A DNA stretch of 6,684 nucleotides from Polaribacter sp. (GTDB lineage Bacteria; Bacteroidota; Bacteroidia; Flavobacteriales; Flavobacteriaceae). Under the pieces are notes generated by a model, which ran no database searches, was not told where the DNA came from, and saw only the letters and a program-made list of their open reading frames with translations. Shown here piece by piece: positions 1 to 6,030 of the stretch. Made by a program: the position numbers and the translations under genes. The DNA is taken from assembly GCA_003537695.1 (NCBI GenBank), contig DPRC01000179.1, positions 1-6,684 of the forward strand, read 5' to 3'. The first letter of the stretch is position 1. Each line of letters begins with the position of its first letter.

Positions 1-704
1 ATGCCTGCATTATTTTTAAACGTTGCTACTCTTATAGGAACATCAACCTTTAAAAACTTTTTAAAAGCATCATATTTTTTGCTGATACCACCTCCTAGAA
101 TGAGTAAGTTTGGAGTATACACAATTTTGATATATTCGAATAAAGCATCTAGTCTTAACGCCCATTCCTCCAGAGATAACTCCTCTTTTTTTCGAGTAGA
201 ATCTGCTGTATAAAATTCAATAATTTTACCATTTGTATGCAGCATTTTTCCAATCTCTAAATTTGGAATTAAGCGGCCTTTATAAAATAGGCCAGAACCA
301 ATTCCAGTACCCACAGTGATTGCAATTACAACCCCTTTTTCTTTTTTTGCAGCTCCTAGCGTCACTTCTGCTAAACCCGCTAAGTCAGCGTCGTTGCTGA
401 CATAGAAGGGGACCTTACATGTTTTTTTAAATAACTTATCTACTTTTACATGCAACCATTTTGGACTTAAATTACCGGAATGAATGCATTTTCCGTTTAC
501 GATGGTAGTAGGAAAACTACAACCCACCGCTTTTTTCCATTCGAAATGCATGACCATTTGTTGCACTACTTTTGCAATAGCTTCTGGAGTTGCAGGTTTT
601 GGGGTGGCAATTCTAAACCTTTCCGTTAAAAGTTCTCCTGTTTTTGTATTTACCACAGCTCCTTTAATTCCAGAACCTCCGATATCTATTCCTAGCATTT
701 TCAT
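1..704 (-). CDS. ppgK: Polyphosphate glucokinase-like ROK-family sugar kinase (C-terminus cut by window edge)
   Basis: Predicted cytoplasmic kinase making glucose 6-phosphate from glucose, with polyphosphate (and often ATP) as phosphate donor. I translated 234 residues from the ATG at 704; the frame stays open to the left edge. Visible motifs are the N-terminal phosphate-binding DIGGSGIKG (residues 7-15), the S-N-D-A-D segment with the likely catalytic base D105, TGIGSG (133-138), and the second nucleotide-binding glycine motif GGGIS (204-208). The visible end, NNAG, matches the point where family members continue with a short helix, so probably only 10-20 residues are missing. It lacks the Cys-rich zinc motif of classical ROK glucokinases and repressors, and has no DNA-binding domain, which favours the PpgK subgroup. 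The family's E-x-G-H motif reads E150-I-G-K153, an odd change at a sugar-site residue. The start lies two bases after the methyltransferase stop, implying co-transcription and translational coupling. Glucose specificity and polyphosphate use are inferred from family resemblance. Confidence 0.88.
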   Translation of the reverse strand, partial: MKMLGIDIGGSGIKGAVVNTKTGELLTERFRIATPKPATPEAIAKVVQQMVMHFEWKKAVGCSFPTTIVNGKCIHSGNLSPKWLHVKVDKLFKKTCKVPFYVSNDADLAGLAEVTLGAAKKEKGVVIAITVGTGIGSGLFYKGRLIPNLEIGKMLHTNGKIIEFYTADSTRKKEELSLEEWALRLDALFEYIKIVYTPNLLILGGGISKKYDAFKKFLKVDVPIRVATFKNNAG

Positions 705-706
705 AT

Positions 707-1504
707 TTACAATTTAAATTTCCGCTGCCTTTTTGCTTCAAACAAAACAATAGCAGCAGCCACAGAAACATTCATAGAATCTATTTTTCCTTGCATTGGT
801 ATGTTGATGTTTTGTGTTGCTTTTTCCCTAAAGGCTTCAGTCAATCCATTGGCCTCTGTTCCAACAACAATTGCCGAAGCTTCTGTATAGTTTTCTTTGT
901 AATATTCGTTGGAGTTTTGTAACGTGGTGGCATATATTTTGATGTTATTGTCTTGCAGAAAAGTAATAATTTCTTCTGAAGTTCCCACTGCAATTTGATT
1001 GGTGAAAACACAACCTACACTAGAGCGAATAATATTAGCGTTGTACACATCGCTTTTGGGATTTGCTATAAAAACAGCATCTATATTTGCAGCATCCGCA
1101 GTTCGTAAAAGAGCACCAATATTTCCTGGCTTTTCAACACCTTCCGCAACTAATATTAAGGGATTTTCTTTTTTAAATATAATATTTTCTAAAGAGAAGT
1201 TTTTTGATTTTGTCACTGCAATGATGCCTTCAGTAGAGTCTCTGTAGGCTAATTTTTGATATACTTCTTTAGAAATTTGGATTCTATTTATATTGTCATT
1301 AAAGAGGTGTAAAACTTCTTGTTCAGAAATTAATCCCTCTAAATATAGCACAGTATCGAATTTATAATTTGCAGCAATAGCCAAAGAGATCTCTCTTTTA
1401 CCTTCTATAATAAAAAGTCCCTTTTTTTTACGTTCACGAGATTTCTCTTGTAGTTTAAGAAGATCTTTAACATAGGGATTTTGAGTACTAGTAATTTCTT
1501 TCAT
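707..1504 (-). CDS. TrmH/SpoU-family RNA 2'-O-ribose methyltransferase
   Basis: Predicted cytoplasmic SAM-dependent enzyme that methylates a ribose 2'-OH in rRNA or tRNA; the target nucleotide cannot be read from sequence. The protein has 265 residues, normal for the family. The N-terminal third (about 1-100) looks like the substrate-binding domain: a STQNP start, a basic K-S-R-E-R-K-K-K stretch (21-28) and FIIEGKRE (31-38). The SPOUT catalytic domain follows. Motif 1 is [14 protein letters not shown] (125-138) with N128 and catalytic-type R134. Motif 2 is [10 protein letters not shown] (158-167). Motif 3 is VGTEANGL (214-221) continuing into [18 protein letters not shown] (235-252), which forms the knotted cofactor site. 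I chose the ATG at 1504 because homologs begin just before the STQNP segment; an in-frame ATG at 1543 would add 13 residues and place the promoter inside the gene. It heads a two-gene unit with the downstream sugar kinase. The exact subfamily (YsgA- or RlmB-like) is unresolved. Confidence 0.92.
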   Translation of the reverse strand: MKEITSTQNPYVKDLLKLQEKSRERKKKGLFIIEGKREISLAIAANYKFDTVLYLEGLISEQEVLHLFNDNINRIQISKEVYQKLAYRDSTEGIIAVTKSKNFSLENIIFKKENPLILVAEGVEKPGNIGALLRTADAANIDAVFIANPKSDVYNANIIRSSVGCVFTNQIAVGTSEEIITFLQDNNIKIYATTLQNSNEYYKENYTEASAIVVGTEANGLTEAFREKATQNINIPMQGKIDSMNVSVAAAIVLFEAKRQRKFKL

Positions 1505-1543
1505 TATTGCAAATATACCTATTTGTAGGTATTGTAAAAACAA
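1505..1543 (-). promoter_or_regulatory. Bacteroidota-type promoter for the methyltransferase-kinase pair
   Basis: On the minus strand, TATATTTG (1517 down to 1510) matches every defined base of the Bacteroidota -7 consensus TAnnTTTG and is followed by C, also commonly seen. A possible -33 TTG lies at 1543-1541 with a 23-bp spacer, the upper limit of the usual range, so the -33 assignment is weak. Only five bases separate the -7 element from the ATG at 1504, so transcription would begin at or a base or two before the start codon. That predicts a leaderless or nearly leaderless mRNA. No other good -7 match was found in the gap upstream. This is inferred from the motif alone. Confidence 0.6.
1515..1532. 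repeat. Perfect 7-bp inverted repeat overlapping the promoter
   Basis: ATACCTA (1515-1521) and TAGGTAT (1526-1532) are exact inverse complements around the 4-base centre TTTG. The left arm overlaps the last three bases of the -7 element (1515-1517), and the right arm covers the spacer towards -33. This position suits an operator where a bound repressor would block RNA polymerase. It would lie upstream of the predicted transcription start, so it is unlikely to act as an RNA hairpin from that promoter. No regulator can be named, and chance occurrence in AT-rich DNA is possible. Confidence 0.4.
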
Positions 1544-1636
1544 TCAATTTAAACAATATTTGTACGTATCATAAAACAGTTGCTTCTTATACATTGAATA
1601 TATTATTTGAAATTATATTGCTATCAAAAGGGATTT

Positions 1637-1667
1637 TTAGGTTCCATTGTAACCTTTAGCAACCTAA
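1637..1667 (-). terminator. Possible hairpin / weak terminator after the amidohydrolase pair
   Basis: Three bases after the stop codon of the 432-residue gene, TTAGGTT and AACCTAA (arms 1661-1667 and 1637-1643) form a perfect 7-bp stem with a 17-base loop. An alternative 5-bp stem with a 7-base loop pairs 1639-1643 with 1651-1655, because AACCT occurs twice, ten bases apart. On the transcribed strand the stem is followed by AAAAATCCCTTTTG rather than an immediate U run, so it is not a classical intrinsic terminator. The position between two transcription units is the main support. Confidence 0.3.
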
Positions 1668-1669
1668 TT

Positions 1670-2968
1670 TTACTTTGTTTTGTATTTGTTTGAATAGCGT
1701 TTCCAAAGCGCTGTTTGGTGTGTCTCTAAACTGATGCTACGACCTTGAATAAAAGCATGTATCAAAATATTCCCACGCATTTCTAAGGCATCTCCTTCAG
1801 AGATAAATAGGGTGGCATCTTTACCAACCTCTAAAGAACCCGTAAAAGCGTCAATTCCTAAAATGGTAGCGGTATTTAAAGTAATTAGCTGTAAGGCGAG
1901 TTCCTTGTCCAAACCAAAAGCGGCAAAAGTACCGGCGTAAAAAGGAAGGTTTCTTGTTTGCATGCGTTCCATCTGCCCCTCCATACCTAAACTTACCAAT
2001 ACACCTTTATCCAATAACGTTTTTGCAATGGTATAGGTAGCGTCATATGCGTCATCTTCGCTGTTAGGATTTCTGTGGGGTCTGTCTAAAATTACCGAAA
2101 CATTATTTTTCACTAATAAATCAGCCACTTTATCTGCAGCTTCTCCATTTACAATGATCAAGTTATGAATACCTAGTTCTTTAGAAACTGTAATGGCATC
2201 TGTAATTTCTTTTTGTCCGCTTACATGAATAAAAAAGCGTTTCGATCCATCAAATAAACCTGCTGTTGCTTGATAAGGCAAATGTGTTTTTTCTTTATTA
2301 CTTGCTAAATAATTTTTGGCATTCATAAAGTATGCTTTTATTTCATCAACGTTTTCAGCATATTTCACATCTGGTTTTAAAGCTGGATCTTCTCCCAACC
2401 ACCACTTTCCAGAAGTAAAACTAGAAGGCCAATTCATATGAATTCCATCATCTGTCTTAATTGCAGCATCTTCCCAATTCCAAGCATCCAATTGCACAAC
2501 AGACGATGTTCCTGACAGTACGCCTCCTCTTGGAGTTATTTGTGCCATTAAAACCCCGTTTGGTCTCATAGATTCTACTACTTTACTTTCTGCATTATAG
2601 GCAATCAAGCTTCTAATGTGCGGATTCATAATACCAATTTCATCTTGGTCATTGGTTGCTTTTACTGCATCAATTTCCACCAAACCTAGGGTAGTATTCG
2701 CAGCAATAAATCCAGGATACACGTGTTTTCCTTTGGCATTTATAACCGAACCTAATCTTGCAGTTGTTGCCATTGCGCTTCCAACAAAAGTAATTTTACC
2801 TTCATTAAATATCAGTAGCGAATTTTCAATGACTTCTCCATTTCCTAAATGTGCAGTTGCCCCTTCAATGGAATACGCAGTAGTTTGCTGGTCTGCTGGT
2901 GTTTGTTGTGCAGTACTATTTCCTATTAAACAGAAAAACAGTACACTATATATTATTTTTTTCATCAT
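1670..2968 (-). CDS. Secreted amidohydrolase-like protein lacking the HxH metal motif (probable non-catalytic paralog)
   Basis: A 432-residue exported protein of the amidohydrolase superfamily, imidazolonepropionase-like group. Residues 1-20 form a signal peptide (MMKK, hydrophobic core, S-T-A cleavage site), placing it in the periplasm. The N-terminal beta-sandwich segment is typical (GEVIENSLLIFNEGKITFVG, 44-63), as is the C-terminal one (TGSLEVGKDATLFI, 376-389). The barrel is degenerate. At the usual PGFIDxHxH motif it reads PGFI then A-A-N-T-T (85-93), so both histidines are gone. H248 (FFIHVS) may correspond to a third ligand, but the next His position is occupied by N274 (VNGEA), and the usual catalytic Asp region reads SLGMEG (326-331) without an aligned Asp. 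It begins two bases after the 989-residue gene stops, with an adjacent alternative ATG at 2965, so the two are surely co-expressed. The likely role is a structural or regulatory partner of that enzyme; an unusual activity cannot be excluded. The substrate is unknown. Confidence 0.85.
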   Translation of the reverse strand: MMKKIIYSVLFFCLIGNSTAQQTPADQQTTAYSIEGATAHLGNGEVIENSLLIFNEGKITFVGSAMATTARLGSVINAKGKHVYPGFIAANTTLGLVEIDAVKATNDQDEIGIMNPHIRSLIAYNAESKVVESMRPNGVLMAQITPRGGVLSGTSSVVQLDAWNWEDAAIKTDDGIHMNWPSSFTSGKWWLGEDPALKPDVKYAENVDEIKAYFMNAKNYLASNKEKTHLPYQATAGLFDGSKRFFIHVSGQKEITDAITVSKELGIHNLIIVNGEAADKVADLLVKNNVSVILDRPHRNPNSEDDAYDATYTIAKTLLDKGVLVSLGMEGQMERMQTRNLPFYAGTFAAFGLDKELALQLITLNTATILGIDAFTGSLEVGKDATLFISEGDALEMRGNILIHAFIQGRSISLETHQTALWKRYSNKYKTK

Positions 2969-2970
2969 TT

Positions 2971-5940
2971 TTAGTTTTTAAGTGCTTCTAACGTATCACA
3001 GTGAAAATTAACATCACCTCTTTTCACAGGTGCTTTTGTTTTGCCACCCTTCATTTTTTCATTCAGCATCATGGTAATCAATTTACTTTTCTCTTTTTTG
3101 ATTGCTTCCCGCTTTTTCAAATCTTCATTTCTGTCAAATAAAACCCTACCATCTACAATCGTCTTTTCTACTTTGGCATAAATAGACATTGGGTGCTGAC
3201 TCCATAAAACAACATCTGCATCTTTCCCTGCTTTAATACTCCCTACTTTATCATCGATATGTAATAATTTTGCAGGATTTATAGTGACTGTTTTCCAAGC
3301 TTCCAATTCAGACATTCCGCCATATTTAATGGTTTTTGCTGCTTCTTGATTCAAACGTCTCGACATTTCTCTGTCATCAGAATTTATAGCAACCGTTACC
3401 CCAGCATTGTGCATAATTGCAGCATTGTAAGGGATGGCGTCATTTACTTCGTATTTATAGGCCCACCAATCTGAGAAAGTAGAACCTCCAACACCATGTT
3501 TTGCCATTTTATCGGCAACTTTATAGCCTTCTAAAATATGTGTAAATGTGTTGATTCTAAAATTGAATTTCTCAGCAACTTTTAGTAACATATTTATTTC
3601 TGATTGCACATAAGAGTGACAAGAAATAAAACGTTCTCCATTTAAAATTTCAACCAAGGTTTCCATTTCATCATCTTTTCGATACGGATTTCCACTTTTC
3701 TTTAGCACTTCATATTCTTGCGCTCTTGTAAAGTAATCGATAAATAGTTGTTCAACACCCATTCTTGTTTGAGGAAAACGGGTTCCATTAGAACTTCTAG
3801 ATTGTTTTACATTTTCACCCAAAGCAAATTTTATGAATTTTGGTGAATTGTCATATATCATAGCATCTGCATTTTCTCCCCATTTTAGTTTGATGATTGC
3901 AGAGCGCCCACCAATCGGATTTGCAGAACCATGCAAAATTTGAGCAGAGGTAGTTCCACCAGAAAGATTTCTATAAATATTTATGTCATTCGGATCAATT
4001 ACATCCTCTATGGTAACTTCAGCAGACGAATTTTGTGCACCTTCATTAATTGCAGAGGCAGCAATATGAGAATGTTCATCTACAATACCTGCAGTTAAAT
4101 GTTTCCCTGTTCCGTCAATTTCTCTCGCGCTTCTCGCTTTTAAATTGGTGCCAATTTTAGTAATTTTACCATCCTTTAGCAATACATCTGTATTTTCTAA
4201 AATTCCAGCAGCTTCACTTGTCCAAACAGTTGCATTCTTAATTAGAATCGTTTCAGTTTCTGGGATTTTATAATTTCCAAAACCAAGGTTAGGATAACTT
4301 ACAGGAAGCACAACAATAGTAGCTTCCTTTTCTTCCTTCTCTTTCTTCTTTTCTTTTTTCTTATCGTCTTTTTTTACTTGGAGGCTGGCAGACCAAGAAG
4401 TTTCATTTCCTTGGGTGTCAAATGCAGTTCCTTGCATTGCCTTAGAAGTGTTTATAATTTTACCTAACATTCTAGTGAATACACTGTCTTCATTTAAGGT
4501 CATCGAAATCCAATCTTCTTTATAAGAAAATTTAGATTTTACTTTTTTATCTCCCATTTTAATAACGGCAGTTTGTTTTGCAGCCTTACCAGAAATGACC
4601 AATTCATAATTTTTATCATTTACAAACAACATGTAGTTTCCTGTAATATCTTTTATAGTCATGTCATTTACTACATTTTTTTCACCTTGCACCCAGTTTT
4701 CATAGATGGTGGTTTTCGCATCAAAAACATCTCCAGAAGTAACAATAAAATTGGCATGACTTCCTGTTTTTAAGTTTCCAATAGCGTTGTTTCCTATCAT
4801 AGCCGCAGGAATAGTTGTCAGGGAAGCCAATGCTTTTTCTTTGTCAAAACCATATTTTATGGCTTTTTGTAAGTTCTTGTGAAAAGACTTTACAGATTTC
4901 AAAGCGCGTGTAGTCAAAGCAAAATTAATATCGTTTTCTGAAAGTACTTTTAAGTTTGATGGTTCTTGATTCCATTTTCGCATGTCTCTTAGAGAAATTT
5001 GTTGCGCTAATAAAGGATTCGAAACATCATAAGCAGCACTAAAATTAATAGGAATAATAAAGTTTGCATTTGTTTTCTTTATATCACCAATTCTTTCAAA
5101 CTCGTCTCCAGAACCCACAATAGTATATTGGATACCAAATTCGTCTCCCACTTTATCTGCTCTTAACGCATCTAATAAATTCCCTGTTTCAAAAATTTGA
5201 ACTAAATTTTTATTATTATTTAAAGCTTCTAATGCCAAATCTTTATTCTTCATATTTCCTTGAGCATACCAAGAAGCGTCATTATATGTTTGTCTTAACA
5301 ATGCCATTGCACCCATTCTAGAGCCAGGATAGGCTTGTTTAGACAAGGCACTTTTGGAAAAGGATAAATATTGAGCGGATTTTGTATCCAACACTCTGTA
5401 TGCGTTCGAAGCATTTGGGTTCAAAGCAATTAACAACCCGTTTCCACGAATAATACCATCTTGTACATGTGTATTTACAACTCCAAAACCAGCATTTAAC
5501 AGTTCTTTTGCTTTTTTTGCATCGAATGAAAAATCTTTTATAGGATTGATATCTGGTCTGATATGGTCATTCCAGTAATATCCTTCTCGGGAAGCAGCAT
5601 ATTGTGTTGTTCTAGAACGAGTACCTGCTCTTTTGGGTTTTTTAATTCCAAAATCTGAGTATAAATCGATAAAGGAGGGATATACTGTTTTTCCTGACAG
5701 GTCCACAACTTTTGCACCTTTAGGTATTTTGACGGAGCGTCCAACATTTGTTATTTTACCGTTTTCAATCAGTAAAGTTGCCTTTTTAAGCACCTTTTCG
5801 GGTGTCACGTATATGGTAGCATTTGTAAAAGCAACCAAGGTGTTGGCTGCTATTTTTACACCAGCATCTGTAGGAAAGTAATCTTGTGCGTGCGAAATAG
5901 TAAGTTTCAAGAAAAAGAGTAGTACTAGTAGTTTTTTCAT
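2971..5940 (-). CDS. Secreted two-domain amidohydrolase: degenerate N-terminal domain, intact C-terminal domain
   Basis: A 989-residue exported protein built from two amidohydrolase units. A signal peptide covers residues 1-18 (MKKLLVLLFF core, S-H-A cleavage). The first unit (about 30-425) has the usual beta-sandwich segments (ATLLIENGKITNVG, 54-67; IGNLKTGSHANFIV, 387-400). Its metal motif reads PSFIDLYSD (88-96), with Tyr and Asp replacing both histidines, and the usual Asp region reads INFALTTRA (338-346); it is probably not catalytic. A small beta-rich module follows (about 430-520), ending in WSASL, then a K/E-rich linker (523-539). The second unit (about 564-935) keeps VDEHSH (H623, H625), CHSY (H775), THILEG (H801) and NSDD (D855), consistent with a metal-dependent hydrolase of the imidazolonepropionase-like group. 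A basic tail (940-989) ends it. The substrate cannot be read; cyclic amides, imides or peptide-derived compounds are only general possibilities. It is tightly coupled to the 432-residue paralog downstream. Confidence 0.88.
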   Translation of the reverse strand: MKKLLVLLFFLKLTISHAQDYFPTDAGVKIAANTLVAFTNATIYVTPEKVLKKATLLIENGKITNVGRSVKIPKGAKVVDLSGKTVYPSFIDLYSDFGIKKPKRAGTRSRTTQYAASREGYYWNDHIRPDINPIKDFSFDAKKAKELLNAGFGVVNTHVQDGIIRGNGLLIALNPNASNAYRVLDTKSAQYLSFSKSALSKQAYPGSRMGAMALLRQTYNDASWYAQGNMKNKDLALEALNNNKNLVQIFETGNLLDALRADKVGDEFGIQYTIVGSGDEFERIGDIKKTNANFIIPINFSAAYDVSNPLLAQQISLRDMRKWNQEPSNLKVLSENDINFALTTRALKSVKSFHKNLQKAIKYGFDKEKALASLTTIPAAMIGNNAIGNLKTGSHANFIVTSGDVFDAKTTIYENWVQGEKNVVNDMTIKDITGNYMLFVNDKNYELVISGKAAKQTAVIKMGDKKVKSKFSYKEDWISMTLNEDSVFTRMLGKIINTSKAMQGTAFDTQGNETSWSASLQVKKDDKKKEKKKEKEEKEATIVVLPVSYPNLGFGNYKIPETETILIKNATVWTSEAAGILENTDVLLKDGKITKIGTNLKARSAREIDGTGKHLTAGIVDEHSHIAASAINEGAQNSSAEVTIEDVIDPNDINIYRNLSGGTTSAQILHGSANPIGGRSAIIKLKWGENADAMIYDNSPKFIKFALGENVKQSRSSNGTRFPQTRMGVEQLFIDYFTRAQEYEVLKKSGNPYRKDDEMETLVEILNGERFISCHSYVQSEINMLLKVAEKFNFRINTFTHILEGYKVADKMAKHGVGGSTFSDWWAYKYEVNDAIPYNAAIMHNAGVTVAINSDDREMSRRLNQEAAKTIKYGGMSELEAWKTVTINPAKLLHIDDKVGSIKAGKDADVVLWSQHPMSIYAKVEKTIVDGRVLFDRNEDLKKREAIKKEKSKLITMMLNEKMKGGKTKAPVKRGDVNFHCDTLEALKN
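4323..4362. repeat. 40-bp pure purine/pyrimidine tract encoding the K/E linker
   Basis: The plus strand is uninterrupted pyrimidine over these 40 bases, so the coding strand is all purine. It encodes most of the charged linker at residues 523-539 of the large amidohydrolase (runs of Lys and Glu). Lys and Glu codons are AAR and GAR, so the composition follows from the amino-acid sequence, but the tract includes A runs of up to six. Such tracts can slip in replication or pause polymerases. The reading frame is intact here. Confidence 0.8.
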
Positions 5941-5990
5941 TTGGTTAGATCATTTGAATCGATGAACAATTTATTGATATGCTTTTTGAA

Positions 5991-6019
5991 TTTTGTTAAA
6001 TGAAATTACTTTAACAAAA
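5991..6019. repeat. 10-bp perfect inverted repeat between the DUF3810 and amidohydrolase genes
   Basis: TTTTGTTAAA (5991-6000) and TTTAACAAAA (6010-6019) are exact inverse complements separated by nine bases. They lie in the 90-bp gap, 11 bases after the DUF3810 stop and 50 bases before the amidohydrolase start. The stem has only two G-C pairs and is not followed by a U run on the transcribed strand, so it is a poor terminator. Its symmetry and position would also fit a regulator-binding site for the amidohydrolase operon. I saw no convincing TAnnTTTG promoter in this gap, so either the promoter is weak or the operon reads through from upstream. Confidence 0.5.
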
Positions 6020-6030
6020 ATTTAAGGAAT

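Noticed and set aside
1..213. Plus-strand open frame of 70 codons, and the one at 484-717.
   Set aside because: Both lie antisense within the ppgK coding region, which has clear family motifs; their translations show no recognisable features.
1505..1543. Upstream in-frame ATG at 1543 as the start of the RNA methyltransferase (278 residues).
   Set aside because: The extra 13 residues are hydrophobic and unlike the family start, and they would be encoded by the promoter-like TATATTTG and palindrome; the ATG at 1504 sits at the usual family start.
2966..2973. The 989- and 432-residue genes as one gene split by a frameshift.
   Set aside because: The downstream protein has its own complete signal peptide and full-length amidohydrolase-like fold, and the upstream one ends in a normal tail, so they are two genes.
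2616..2981. Plus-strand open frame of 121 codons, plus smaller ones at 999-1247, 4573-4773 and 5633-5881.
   Set aside because: They are antisense shadows of well-supported minus-strand genes, and their hydrophobic look reflects reverse-complemented codons.
5538..5747. A 69-codon minus-strand frame.
   Set aside because: It is out of frame inside the large amidohydrolase gene, with no start context or motif of its own.
5941..5990. TAAATTGT (minus strand) as a -7 element for the amidohydrolase operon.
   Set aside because: It mismatches the TTTG part of the consensus at two positions and no paired TTG at good spacing stands out.
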